DNA of 26,325 nt from an uncultured Oscillospiraceae bacterium (GCA_900547385.1 URGQ01000015.1:1-26325), one strand, 5' to 3'. Counted from the stretch's first letter, positions 1-6,988 are shown. The notes: generated from the sequence alone by a model not told the origin. Translations and numbers: made by a program.

Positions 1-1283
1 AAAAGCTTTTAAGTGTTGTGCTGGCGCTGCTCATGCTGGCCGTCATGCTGCCGGTGACGGCGATGGCGGATGACATTCCCATCTTGGGAAGCGACAAAGT
101 TTGGAAGAATGTAAACCCTAAAAATGTGCAGGATGTTCTTGATGGCAAACATGGTTCTATCAATGGCACGACCATCGAATTAAGTGCAGGCAACTATGAC
201 AAGATCGAGTTTGGCCGTGCTACTGCATATGAGGACAGCGATACCAAGTATTACCTTTCCGGTGCCGTATCCGATGTCGATACCATCAAGAAGGATATAG
301 ACGATCACCCCAATGGTGGCGCGGGCAAGCGTGAGTATGTCCGCAATATGAGCAATGTTACCATCAAGGCAGCCGATGGTGCGGCGGTGACCATCAACGG
401 GCTGGTTGCATTCGGCGGGCAGGTCAACAGCACAAAGTGGTACAGCAGAGATTTCGTTGCTGACAGAGACATGAGTGCGACCGAAAACAATAACATTTCT
501 TACTGGATCGGTCAAAATTGGAGCAACATTACCTTTAAGGGACTGACCTTCACGGGCGGCGTGAATATTGAAGCATATGGCAATGATAACACGCGCATCG
601 ACAATGTTAAGTTTGAAAACTGCAAATTCAGCATTACGGACAACCCCAGTGAAACATATTGCATCCGCCTGAATGTCGACGGAAATGTCGCCAAGGCAAA
701 CAACCTTGTTGTTGAAAAATGCGAATTCACGAATGGCCTTACCGCAGTGCTTACCGACGGGATGCCGAATGTCACCGTTACGGACAGCACCTTCTCCGGC
801 TTGGCCAGGCACGCAATCAACCCGATGATGAATTATCTGCCGAAGGCTCCGGGCTACGGAGAGATCACTGTTACCGGAAATACTTTCAAGAATATGAGCA
901 ACGCCGAAAAAGGCACTATCCTTCGCATGGGTGATGTTGGTGCAGGCGCTGTGTTGACGATCAAGAACAATACCGCAACGGAAGGCATTACTTTGGCAAA
1001 CAGCGTCAAGGTTAACAGCCTTGCGGACGGCATCACTTATAACATCTCTGGGAACAACTGGCGCGAGAACCTAAAATTTAGTGAAGCGTTTAAAAACATA
1101 GTTGACGAGCCTATTCCGAAGCCCTCTACCCCCATCGTCATCGTCCCCTCCACCGAGGAGACCCCCAAGCCCGCCGAGGATCAGAAGAACCCCTCCACCG
1201 GCGCCAATGACATGGTTGCCGCGGCTGCGGCTCTCATGGCTGTCTCCGCCCTCGGCATGGCCGTCCTCTCCCGCAAAAAATAA
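1..1283 (+). CDS. Secreted parallel beta-helix surface protein with NPSTG wall anchor (5' end cut)
   Basis: The frame is already open at the window edge (K-L-L-S-V-V-L...), so the true start lies a few codons upstream; the GTG at 18 is inside the signal peptide. A hydrophobic signal sequence ends at VTAMA, followed by about 330 residues rich in Asn, Thr and Gly with repeated short beta-strand units (NITFKGLTF, VKFENCKF, LVVEKCEF, VTVTDSTF, ITVTGNTF). This is the pattern of right-handed parallel beta-helix (pectate-lyase-like) proteins. The C-terminus has a Pro-rich spacer, NPSTG, a hydrophobic stretch and a final RKK, which matches a sortase sorting signal. The likely role is a wall-anchored polysaccharide-binding or cleaving protein or an adhesin; no catalytic residues could be assigned. 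Third codon positions change to nearly all C or G from about base 1110, so the anchor may be a recombined module. A terminator follows at 1301-1325. Confidence 0.8.
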   Translation, partial: KLLSVVLALLMLAVMLPVTAMADDIPILGSDKVWKNVNPKNVQDVLDGKHGSINGTTIELSAGNYDKIEFGRATAYEDSDTKYYLSGAVSDVDTIKKDIDDHPNGGAGKREYVRNMSNVTIKAADGAAVTINGLVAFGGQVNSTKWYSRDFVADRDMSATENNNISYWIGQNWSNITFKGLTFTGGVNIEAYGNDNTRIDNVKFENCKFSITDNPSETYCIRLNVDGNVAKANNLVVEKCEFTNGLTAVLTDGMPNVTVTDSTFSGLARHAINPMMNYLPKAPGYGEITVTGNTFKNMSNAEKGTILRMGDVGAGAVLTIKNNTATEGITLANSVKVNSLADGITYNISGNNWRENLKFSEAFKNIVDEPIPKPSTPIVIVPSTEETPKPAEDQKNPSTGANDMVAAAAALMAVSALGMAVLSRKK

Positions 1284-1300
1284 CCCATGACCCACCCCAA

Positions 1301-1325
1301 AGCCCCCCTCACCGGGGGCTTTTTC
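1301..1325 (+). terminator. Rho-independent terminator after the beta-helix gene
   Basis: A 7-bp stem (AGCCCCC with GGGGGCT) with a 6-nt loop is followed directly by a T run, 17 bases after the stop codon. Confidence 0.85.
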
Positions 1326-1399
1326 TATGCACCCTGCCCATTGTCAAGCCCCCAAAATGGTAGAATTTTCGTGCACTCCAACAAACTTTTGTTCGCGAC

Positions 1400-1428
1400 T
1401 TTACATCCCCCCATTCTTGTGCTACAAT
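1400..1428 (+). promoter_or_regulatory. Sigma-A type promoter for dus
   Basis: TTTACA (1400-1405), a 17-bp spacer and TACAAT (1423-1428) stand 47 bases before the dus start. Each box matches the consensus at five of six positions. Confidence 0.7.
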
Positions 1429-1475
1429 GAAACTGGAGAACTTTCGTTCGAATTCCAAACCGGGAGGAAAACAGG

Positions 1476-2444
1476 ATGATTCTGGGAAAATGGGAGCTGC
1501 CCCCCTATGCCATGCTGGCCCCTATGGCCGGCGTCTCCGACCGCGCCCTGCGGGAGCTGGCCATGCGCTTTGGGGCCGTGGCCTGCGTGGGCGAGATGGT
1601 GAGCTGCAAGGGGCTGGTGCAGGGCAGCCGCAAAAGCGCCGAGCTGATGGAAATAGGCCCGCTGGAAATGCCCTGCGCCATCCAGCTTTTTGGCGATGAA
1701 CCGGAGCCCATGGCGCGCGCGGCCGAGCTGGCCCAGCAGTATTCCCCCGCCTGGCTGGATATCAACATGGGCTGCCCCGCCCCCAAAATTGCCGGCAACC
1801 GCAGCGGCAGCGCCCTGATGCTGGAGCCGGACCGGGCCGAAAGCATTATACGCGCGGTGAAGGAGGCCAGCAGCATCCCGGTCACCGTCAAGTTCCGCAA
1901 GGGCTGGGATGACAGCCACATCAACGCCGTGGAATTTGCCCAAATGGCCGAAGCCGCCGGGGCTGATGCCGTGACGGTTCATGGCAGGACCCGGCAGCAG
2001 ATGTACGCTCCCCCGGTGGATTGGGAGATCATCCGCCAGGTGAAAAACGCGGTTTCCATCCCGGTCATTGGCAACGGCGATGTGGTGAGCCCCGAAACCG
2101 CCAAAGCCCTTTATGAGACCACCGGCTGCGATCTCATCATGATCGGTCGGGGCGCCCTGGGGGCCCCGTGGCTGTTCCGGCAGGTGCGGCAGTACCTGCA
2201 AACCGGGGCATATGAGCCGACCCCTCCGCTGGAAAAACGCATGGAGCTGATGGTGGAGCAGATGACCCTGGCCGTGCAATACAAGGGCGAGCGGGTGGCC
2301 AGCCATGAGGCCCGCAAGCACTGTGGATGGTACATCAGTGGGGTGCGGGGGGCGGCCCAGCTGCGCCGCCGTGCCGGGGAATTACAGACGCTGGACGACA
2401 TAAAGCGGCTGGCGGAGGATGTGGTGAAGGCCGCCGCAGAATAA
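1476..2444 (+). CDS. dusB: tRNA-dihydrouridine synthase (DusB-like)
   Basis: This is a flavin-dependent enzyme that reduces uridine to dihydrouridine in the D-loop of tRNA, in the cytoplasm. The 322-residue length is normal for the family. The N-terminus has the FMN-binding TIM-barrel opening (LAPMAGVSDRALREL). INMGCPAPKI carries the catalytic Cys at about residue 100, and TVHGRTRQQMY and VIGNGDV are the usual phosphate and FMN-binding turns. The small helical tRNA-binding domain follows (HCGWYISGVRGAAQLR). The start is fixed by GGGAGG at 1462-1467. The gene has its own promoter and stands alone; in many Firmicutes dus sits in other conserved clusters. The assignment to subclass B rests on motif likeness only. 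Confidence 0.93.
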   Translation: MILGKWELPPYAMLAPMAGVSDRALRELAMRFGAVACVGEMVSCKGLVQGSRKSAELMEIGPLEMPCAIQLFGDEPEPMARAAELAQQYSPAWLDINMGCPAPKIAGNRSGSALMLEPDRAESIIRAVKEASSIPVTVKFRKGWDDSHINAVEFAQMAEAAGADAVTVHGRTRQQMYAPPVDWEIIRQVKNAVSIPVIGNGDVVSPETAKALYETTGCDLIMIGRGALGAPWLFRQVRQYLQTGAYEPTPPLEKRMELMVEQMTLAVQYKGERVASHEARKHCGWYISGVRGAAQLRRRAGELQTLDDIKRLAEDVVKAAAE

Positions 2445-2473
2445 CAGGAAACGGCATTTTATCTTGATAAGGG

Positions 2474-2616
2474 GTTTGTGGACGGCGGAAAGGTCGTAGG
2501 GGGAAGTGCGGCAAAGAGGGCGGCTTGGTGCCTTTTGAGGTATCGCAAGGGTTGGATTTAGCGGAGCCTAACGGGAGAGCCCTTCCCGCTGAGAGGCATC
2601 TTCCTTTCCCACAAAC
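2474..2616. repeat. 143-nt nested inverted-repeat element (possible structured RNA or MITE-like)
   Basis: The ends GTTTGTGG (2474-2481) and CCACAAAC (2609-2616) are perfect reverse complements. Further pairings nest inside in register: GGAAAG (2487-2492) with CTTTCC (2604-2609), GAAG (2503-2506) with CTTC (2600-2603), GGTGCCT (2527-2533) with AGGCATC (2594-2600), AAGGG (2547-2551) with CCCTT (2580-2584), and TTAG (2558-2561) with CTAA (2568-2571). This makes one long imperfect hairpin. I do not recognise an RNA family, and the strand is not determined. Confidence 0.45.
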
Positions 2617-3008
2617 GCAAAACCATCGTTGACGATGTTATTTTTGATTTTCTTTCACTGAATTGTTCCGCGGAGTTTTGATGCGGCAAAAATGATATAC
2701 GGCATTTGTAATCGAAAAGCCATGGGGGATTCCGTCGAATAGATGTATAATTTGATAATAAAATACAGTATGTATAAGAAAGGCCGGAGGGGGCTGCGCC
2801 CCGATTCCTTGGCCTGGCACCAAGCCTGTGGAGGAGTGGGCGAGCGGCCGTTTCCTAAGCTAGCCCCTTGCATGGACTTGGCCCGATGGATGCGGACTTT
2901 TGGCAAGAGATGCTGGCCCGCCGAATGGCAGTAGGCGGAAGATTTGTCAAAAAGAGTATAAATTTGAACGAATTATACGGTTTGTATTGAATATAAAGGC
3001 AGGGTTTC

Positions 3009-3127
3009 TGCAAGGGGAGGGGCGGGCCGCAGGCCGCCCCGGCGCAGCCGGGGCCAGCGGGCGGAGCCCGCTGAAACCGTCCCCCGCGGGGGACGGTTTG
3101 GCCTGCGGCCCGAATGCGTCCCCTGCA
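3009..3127. repeat. GC-rich multi-hairpin element A
   Basis: An outer stem, TGCAAGGGGA (3009-3018) with TCCCCTGCA (3119-3127), has one bulged A. Inside are GGGGCGGGCC-GCA-GGCCGCCCC (3019-3040, one bulge), a competing CCCCGGC-GCA-GCCGGGG (3037-3053), AGCGGGC-GGA-GCCCGCT (3056-3072), and a perfect 26-bp palindrome at 3074-3099. The 14-base core CCGCAGGCCGCCCC (3027-3040) also occurs at 18659-18672 and 26292-26305, and CCCTGCACA (3121-3129) recurs at 18718-18726. Confidence 0.7.
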
Positions 3128-3182
3128 CAGGCCTGCGGAGGAGCTCTGCCGCAATTTTCCGGGGCGTTCATACAAAGTTCAT

Positions 3183-3211
3183 TTGAAATGCGGGCCCAAA
3201 GCGGGTACAAT
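3183..3211 (+). promoter_or_regulatory. Sigma-A promoter for the binding-protein gene
   Basis: TTGAAA (3183-3188), a 17-bp spacer and TACAAT (3206-3211) stand 28 bases before the start codon. The promoter lies outside hairpin element A. Confidence 0.75.
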
Positions 3212-3239
3212 GGAGAGAGAAACCAAGGGAGGATGTGCC

Positions 3240-4148
3240 ATGATGAAAAAACTGCTGGCCCTGGCCGCTGCGGCGCTTCTGCTGCTGGCTGCCGGCTGTA
3301 ATAACAACCCGGCCGAACCGGAGCCCAAGCCTGACCCGGAATACCCGGTGACGGTGGGCAATGTGACCCTGACCGAGGCCCCTACGGCTGTGGTATCTCT
3401 TTCCCCAGCGACCACCGAAATGGTGTACGACCTGGGCTATGGGGAATTGCTGGTGGGGGTAAGCGAATACTGCACGGCCCCGGCGGCAGCTGTCGCCAAA
3501 CCCCGGATGGGCAGCGCCTACCAGCCGGAGGTGGAAAAAATAAAAGCCAGCGGAGCCACGCTGGTGCTGTGCACCGTTCAGCCGACCGAAAGTACCCTGA
3601 CCGAGCTGCAGCAGGCCGGAGCTCAGGTGCTGGTGCTGCCCCGGGCGGACTCGGTGGAGGGAATAAAGCAGAACTACCGGGCACTGGGCAGCCTGCTGGC
3701 CGGTAATGTGACCGGCACTGCTGCTGCGGAGACCGTAAGCACGGCGATAGACAGCAAGCTGGCCGAAGCGACCGCCGCCCTTTCCGGGATGGCTGCCGCC
3801 CCCGATGCCACCCTGCTCATCTCCTACCCCTACCGCATGGCCACTGGGGATACCCTGGAGGGCCAACTGCTGGCCCAGGTGGGTTTCCACTGCAGCGGGG
3901 CGGACTACACCAACTGGCTGTACCCGGAAAGTGAGCTGAGGGCGCTGGAGCCGGATGTGATCTTTTGTGCTGAGGCGGACGAGGTGGAGACGGTGAAGCA
4001 GAGCTATGAGTATAAGGTGGTGGCTGCCGTGAAGAATGACAAGGTCATGGCGATTGATTTTACGGCGTTCCAAAATCAGAGCCTGCGGATGTTTGATACC
4101 CTGGCGGAGATGGCGAAATTCACCGCGGCGGAGCCTGCGGAGGCATAA
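3240..4148 (+). CDS. BtuF/FepB-like ABC-transporter substrate-binding lipoprotein
   Basis: A predicted extracytoplasmic lipoprotein of 302 residues. It has a Lys-containing signal peptide and the lipobox LAAGC with the lipidated Cys at about residue 20. It belongs to the class III periplasmic-binding fold (Peripla_BP_2), which serves cobalamin, iron-siderophore or heme importers: PTAVVSLSPATTEMVYDLG, LLVGVSEYC, PRMGSAYQPEVEKIKASGATLVLC and the C-terminal ALEPDVIFCAEADEVE fit the two lobes joined by a long helix. The ligand cannot be told. The start at 3240 follows AGGGAGG (3226-3232) with 7-base spacing; a second ATG follows immediately. No permease or ATPase gene is next to it, so it is an orphan here. 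It has its own promoter and a terminator directly after the stop. No cobalamin riboswitch was recognised in front. Confidence 0.88.
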   Translation: MMKKLLALAAAALLLLAAGCNNNPAEPEPKPDPEYPVTVGNVTLTEAPTAVVSLSPATTEMVYDLGYGELLVGVSEYCTAPAAAVAKPRMGSAYQPEVEKIKASGATLVLCTVQPTESTLTELQQAGAQVLVLPRADSVEGIKQNYRALGSLLAGNVTGTAAAETVSTAIDSKLAEATAALSGMAAAPDATLLISYPYRMATGDTLEGQLLAQVGFHCSGADYTNWLYPESELRALEPDVIFCAEADEVETVKQSYEYKVVAAVKNDKVMAIDFTAFQNQSLRMFDTLAEMAKFTAAEPAEA

Positions 4149-4156
4149 AGATAACG

Positions 4157-4186
4157 GCCGGCATGGGGAACTGTGCCGGCATTTTT
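4157..4186 (+). terminator. Terminator after the binding-protein gene
   Basis: GCCGGCA (4157-4163) pairs with TGCCGGC (4174-4180), followed by ATTTTT. It lies between the stop at 4148 and the next ribosome site, so the acetyltransferase may depend on read-through. Confidence 0.75.
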
Positions 4187-4203
4187 AGCGAGGAGAGGAG
4201 AAT

Positions 4204-4662
4204 ATGGAGATTCAGGAGCTCACAGTGGCGGAAGAAAAGCAAAAGGTGGTACGGCAGATCTTGGAGGGGCTGCCGGAATGGTTTGGCATAGCTGAGGCGC
4301 GGGAGGAATATATTGCCCAAAGCGCCGGACAACCTTGTTTTGCCGCGATGGAGCAGGGAAAGCCCATCGGCTTTCTTTGTATGAAGGAGACCGGGCGTGA
4401 TACCATGGAACTGGCGGTGATGGGAGTGGACCGAAAGTACCACTGCCGAGGCTGTGGCCGAGCGCTTTTTGCGGCAGCAAAGAAGTATGCGGCCCAAACC
4501 GGGTATTCTTTTTTGCAGGTAAAAACAGTGCAGATGGGGCGCTACAAAGAATATGATGACACCAACCGTTTTTACCAGAGTTTGGGGTTCAAGGAGCTGG
4601 AAGTATTCCCAAGCCTTTGGGATGAGTGGAACCCATGCCAGATTTACATTATGGCAATTTAG
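4204..4662 (+). CDS. GNAT-family N-acetyltransferase
   Basis: A cytoplasmic acetyl-CoA-dependent acetyltransferase of 152 residues, a normal size for a single GNAT domain. LAVMGVDRKYHCRGCGRALFAAA (residues about 70-92) contains the strand and the R-G-x-G pyrophosphate-binding loop that define the fold. DTNRFYQSLGFKELEVFP is the usual C-terminal helix and strand (F-Y-x-x-x-G-F). The acceptor substrate is unknown. A purine-rich site (GAGGAGAGGAG, 4190-4200) lies just before the start. The gene begins right behind the terminator of the binding-protein gene and no separate promoter was identified. It contains somewhat more A and T than most neighbouring genes. Confidence 0.87.
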   Translation: MEIQELTVAEEKQKVVRQILEGLPEWFGIAEAREEYIAQSAGQPCFAAMEQGKPIGFLCMKETGRDTMELAVMGVDRKYHCRGCGRALFAAAKKYAAQTGYSFLQVKTVQMGRYKEYDDTNRFYQSLGFKELEVFPSLWDEWNPCQIYIMAI

Positions 4663-5292
4663 TGAACGCAAAAGAAAATTAGTTGCGGCTAAAAATGATG
4701 CTGTGCCACTATATCTTGCAGGGCAGAAAAACAGCACAAAATGAGGCGGGCAAAAAGAAGAATTTTCTGCGGAAAAGTGTGGTCTTGGGATGGAAAAAAG
4801 CACTTGCTTTCGGCACTCTTTACGATAAATATGTGGAGTGAAAAACACCTTCGCTTGACAAGGACACGCACACTTTTGCGTCGGACGCAACCTCCGCTCC
4901 TGTCGTGCTGACCCTGCGCTTTGCTTCGGGCAGCCCTCCCCGCTGCGGTGCGTCCTCCTTTCCCCGCAAGGTCTTACGACCTTGCAGGGACCCCAAGCGG
5001 AAATCGGCGCTGACTGCGTTATCGTCCTTGGCATACGCCAGTATGCCGGCGTCCTCTTCCTTGTCATCATCCGGTTTTCCCCCGCCGAAAAGTCCTACGG
5101 AGTTTTTGCGCGGGAGAAATGGCATCCGAGGAAGCGCGGAGCGGCAGGCAGGCTGGCGCCTGTCAACGCGATGCGCAATGTCGGGCGGTATTTATGCCCG
5201 CAAAAACTGTATGTGCTCTTGTCAAACGAAGGTAATCACAGAAAAGCATGGCGGAAGCTGCCGAGGTGCCGACTGACAGGAGGTATACAACT
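4663..5292. other. Gene-free stretch of 630 bases holding an inverted-repeat-bounded element
   Basis: Bases 4663-4844 are A-rich with no feature I can support. The element at 4845-5232 fills most of the rest. Bases 5233-5292 are the leader and ribosome site of the next gene. A minus-strand 101-codon frame (4820-5125) runs through the element but has no visible ribosome site and an unusual composition, so I do not call it a gene. Confidence 0.6.
4845..5232. mobile_element. MITE-like element with imperfect terminal inverted repeats
   Basis: The left end, read in reverse complement (4847-4880), and the right end (5199-5232) align over about 34 bases. The outer 16 bases differ at one position (CTTGTCAAGCGAAGGT versus CTTGTCAAACGAAGGT), and CGCAAAA is shared at the inner limit. 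Between them lie several hairpins: 4966-4985 (GCAAGGTC/GACCTTGC, whose loop reads GTAA, a GNRA tetraloop, on the minus strand), TTGCGT-CGG-ACGCAA near 4876-4890, GGCATAC-GCCA-GTATGCC near 5030-5047, and CGGGC/GCCCG at 5184-5200. No transposase gene is present. No convincing target-site duplication was seen. It could instead be a structured non-coding RNA locus on the minus strand. Confidence 0.5.
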
Positions 5293-5616
5293 ATGAAGAA
5301 GATTGGATTGTTTGCGGCCGGTGTTCTGTTCGACACCGCCGGGCTCAAGATCCTGGGCTGCCGGGAAGCCAAGAAGGTCTACACCGGCGTAACAGCCGCC
5401 GCGCTGCGCGCCAAGGACTGCGTGATGGATGCCGTGACCACCGTCCGGGAGAACGCCGAGGATATCTACGCGGACGCCAAGGAGCAGAATGAGCGCCGGG
5501 CGGCCGAGCTGGCGGAGGAAGTGGTGGAGGACGCCCTGCTGAGTAATCCCAAGGCAGGCCGGACTGGCGAGATAATCATTATAAAAGCGGAGGAAGCCGG
5601 ACCAATAGAGGGATAG
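5293..5616 (+). CDS. Small DUF6110-like protein
   Basis: A 107-residue protein. The N-terminus has a hydrophobic, glycine-containing segment (KKIGLFAAGVLFDTAGLKIL), then REAKKVYTGVTAAALRAKDCVMDAVTTVRENAEDIYADAKEQNE, a long amphipathic helix. This pattern resembles small Clostridia proteins that I recall as DUF6110, often found beside heavy-metal P-type ATPases. No such ATPase is adjacent here. The role is unknown; a membrane-associated accessory role is only a guess. The ATG at 5293 is preferred over an in-frame ATG at 5248 because ACAGGAGGT lies at 5276-5284. It begins about 60 bases after the MITE-like element, so its upstream control region may have been altered by that insertion. Confidence 0.72.
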   Translation: MKKIGLFAAGVLFDTAGLKILGCREAKKVYTGVTAAALRAKDCVMDAVTTVRENAEDIYADAKEQNERRAAELAEEVVEDALLSNPKAGRTGEIIIIKAEEAGPIEG

Positions 5617-5622
5617 AATAAA

Positions 5623-5652
5623 GCCGCCGTTCTCCAAAAGGGGAACGGCGGC
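5623..5652. terminator. Hairpin terminator between convergent genes
   Basis: A 13-bp stem (GCCGCCGTTC with GAACGGCGGC, plus three more pairs including one wobble) closes on an AAAA loop. The minus-strand exit is T-rich (TTTATTCT), so it fits best as the terminator of the minus-strand arm; it may also stop the plus-strand gene. Confidence 0.7.
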
Positions 5653-5708
5653 GCACAGTATCAGGGAGAAAATTAGCCGCGGCCGAAAACGGCGCGCCGC
5701 CGGATGGA

Positions 5709-6098
5709 TCAGAGCGAGGCGATGTAGCTGCGCCAGCCGCCATAAGAGGAGATCTCCTTTTGGCCGCGGACGAGCTCCGGCTCTCCGATGACGCCGAGAA
5801 CGACCTCGCCATCAGAGAGGGTGACCTTGCCGACCGAGAGACCCTCGGGCTCTTTCATGAGTACCGAGGCGAGCCCGGCAGCGGGAACCTGCCATACCTC
5901 CACGGCGACGCTGACGGCCTGGGGGTCGGCGGGATCCACCCGCAGCATGGCGGGGTTGTTGTCATTGATGCTCCACAGGCGGTAGCAGGGGGCAGTGGCG
6001 GCTTCCCGCAGGAAGAAGGCGCCGGCATCGAGGAGGTTCTTTTCCAGCGGGAGCCCCCGCATGAGGGTGCCGTTGACGGCGAGCTTGACAGAATCCAT
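5709..6098 (-). CDS. Stand-alone allophanate hydrolase C-terminal-domain protein
   Basis: A 129-residue protein resembling the C-terminal domain of allophanate hydrolase (AtzF/DUR1,2 type): LAVNGTLMRG, LREAATAPCYRLWSI, PAMLRV, VAVEVWQVPAAGLASVL, EPEGLSVGKVTLSDGEVVLGVIGEPEL and ISSYGGWRSYI line up in order with that domain from start to end. In full-length enzymes it follows an amidase domain and helps complete breakdown of the carboxy-carbamate intermediate; here it is free-standing. The start is supported by AAAGGAG eight bases upstream. It is the last gene of the minus arm (LysR, amidohydrolase, this gene). A separate amidase lies at 13820-15298 on the other strand, so the two halves of an allophanate-hydrolase-like activity may be split in this locus. 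The actual substrate is not known. Confidence 0.82.
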   Translation of the reverse strand: MDSVKLAVNGTLMRGLPLEKNLLDAGAFFLREAATAPCYRLWSINDNNPAMLRVDPADPQAVSVAVEVWQVPAAGLASVLMKEPEGLSVGKVTLSDGEVVLGVIGEPELVRGQKEISSYGGWRSYIASL

Positions 6099-6988
6099 GG
6101 TGGTTCTCCTTTGCTTTTTATATTTAGGGGATAGTTCAGACTGGCAGTTAGAGCGTGAGCGTGCTTTACGCGATAAATCCGTGGGATTTCCGCTCTCCCA
6201 AAGGCAAGCCCCATGCTGCCGAGGATTACGAAATACCGGTCATAGATTTCGCACGGAGTGAGCTTGCGGTTATCGGGGTAATCGGTGGCGAATACCAGCC
6301 GGTTGACATCCAGCTGCCTTAGAATATGGTTGGTTTTTTCGATGCCGTATTGGCCGGCCCAATCGGTCAACACAGCGGAGATATTGAAGTACAGGCCGAG
6401 ACCGATGAGCTCCTCGTATTGGAACCCGCCGGCATGCGCCACGGAAACGCGCAGTGCGGGGTATTTCCGGATAACACTCCTGATGCGTGAGGGGGAACAG
6501 ACATCATCCGGGAGGTGGGGCCTGGGATAGGAGTGGATCTCCACCGGCACACGGCTTTGATCGGCCCACGCGAAAACACGGTCGTAATAGGCACCGTCCA
6601 CGGGGTAGCCGGTATTGGTGGGGTGAATTTTTACGCCCAGAAATTCTTTTTGTTCCAGGGCCTTTTTCAGGAGTTCCAAGGTCGTTTCGACCGGGTTGCG
6701 AATATCGATATCCGCGAAACAGAAGAGGCAGTTTTCCGCCTGCAGGCACATGGCGAGCAGGTTATTATGGACGGAGCCGGCCTGAAAATCCATGGAGAGC
6801 ATGTAGGGATCATTGAACGGCATGACGCAGGCGGCTTCGATATGGTACTGATCCATGAGCCGCAGGTAGTCATCCACGCTGCCGTACTCAACGAAGCGGT
6901 CGCCGTTTCCCCGGTTGTTTTCGATCACATCGGGAGGGAGCAGGTGGATATGGGCATCTATTTTGGGAATGGATTTCCAATCAATCAT
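5855..6988 (-). CDS. Amidohydrolase (TIM-barrel, family 2) with a run-on 3' end
   Basis: A metal-dependent hydrolase of the amidohydrolase-2 group. Seen are DAHIHL (HxH, His13 and His15), GVKIHP, VEIHSYPRP (His152), VSVAHAGG (His185) and FATDYPD (Asp236), the standard order of ligands and catalytic Asp. The family-like sequence ends near residue 280 (AEIPRIYRVKHAHAL, about base 6149). The frame then stays open for 294 more bases, into the next gene in another frame, as a Pro/Ser/Cys-rich tail that looks like shadow translation. A TAA lies at 6150-6148 one base out of frame, so a one-base indel has probably removed the true stop, or there is a sequencing error. AAGGAG lies seven bases before the ATG at 6988. 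It is 71 bases downstream of the LysR gene on the same strand. Confidence 0.8.
   Translation of the reverse strand: MIDWKSIPKIDAHIHLLPPDVIENNRGNGDRFVEYGSVDDYLRLMDQYHIEAACVMPFNDPYMLSMDFQAGSVHNNLLAMCLQAENCLFCFADIDIRNPVETTLELLKKALEQKEFLGVKIHPTNTGYPVDGAYYDRVFAWADQSRVPVEIHSYPRPHLPDDVCSPSRIRSVIRKYPALRVSVAHAGGFQYEELIGLGLYFNISAVLTDWAGQYGIEKTNHILRQLDVNRLVFATDYPDNRKLTPCEIYDRYFVILGSMGLAFGRAEIPRIYRVKHAHALTASLNYPLNIKSKGEPPWILSSSPSTAPSCGGSRWKRTSSMPAPSSCGKPPLPPATACGASMTTTPPCCGWIPPTPRPSASPWRYGRFPLPGSPRYS

Larger units (their letters stand above)
2445..3239. other. Gene-free stretch of 795 bases with structured elements
   Basis: No frame here has a credible protein. The stretch holds a nested fold at 2474-2616, a weak hairpin at 2626-2638 followed by T-rich sequence (possible dus terminator), an AT-rich segment at 2640-2775, a small GC hairpin unit at 2781-2815 (GGGGC-TGC-GCCCC inside AGGCC/GGCCT), a second AT-rich segment near 2940-3000, the multi-hairpin element at 3009-3127, and the promoter of the next gene. 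TATAAT at 2746-2751 has no matching -35 box. Confidence 0.6.

Noticed and set aside
2743..2934. Short frames in the 2.6-2.9 kb region and a TATAAT at 2746
   Set aside because: No -35 box, no ribosome site and no conserved protein features.
3114..3239. An upstream N-terminal extension of the binding-protein frame
   Set aside because: It would put 42 residues before a clear lipoprotein signal and read through the promoter; the ATG at 3240 has the ribosome site.
4120..5070. A 316-codon minus-strand frame across the acetyltransferase and the MITE-like element
   Set aside because: It crosses a terminator, the antisense of a clear GNAT gene and a hairpin-rich element, and has no family features.
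4820..5125. A 101-codon minus-strand frame inside the MITE-like element
   Set aside because: It follows the element rather than gene-like signals, lacks a ribosome site and has irregular composition. It stays possible as an element-borne small ORF, but I cannot support it.
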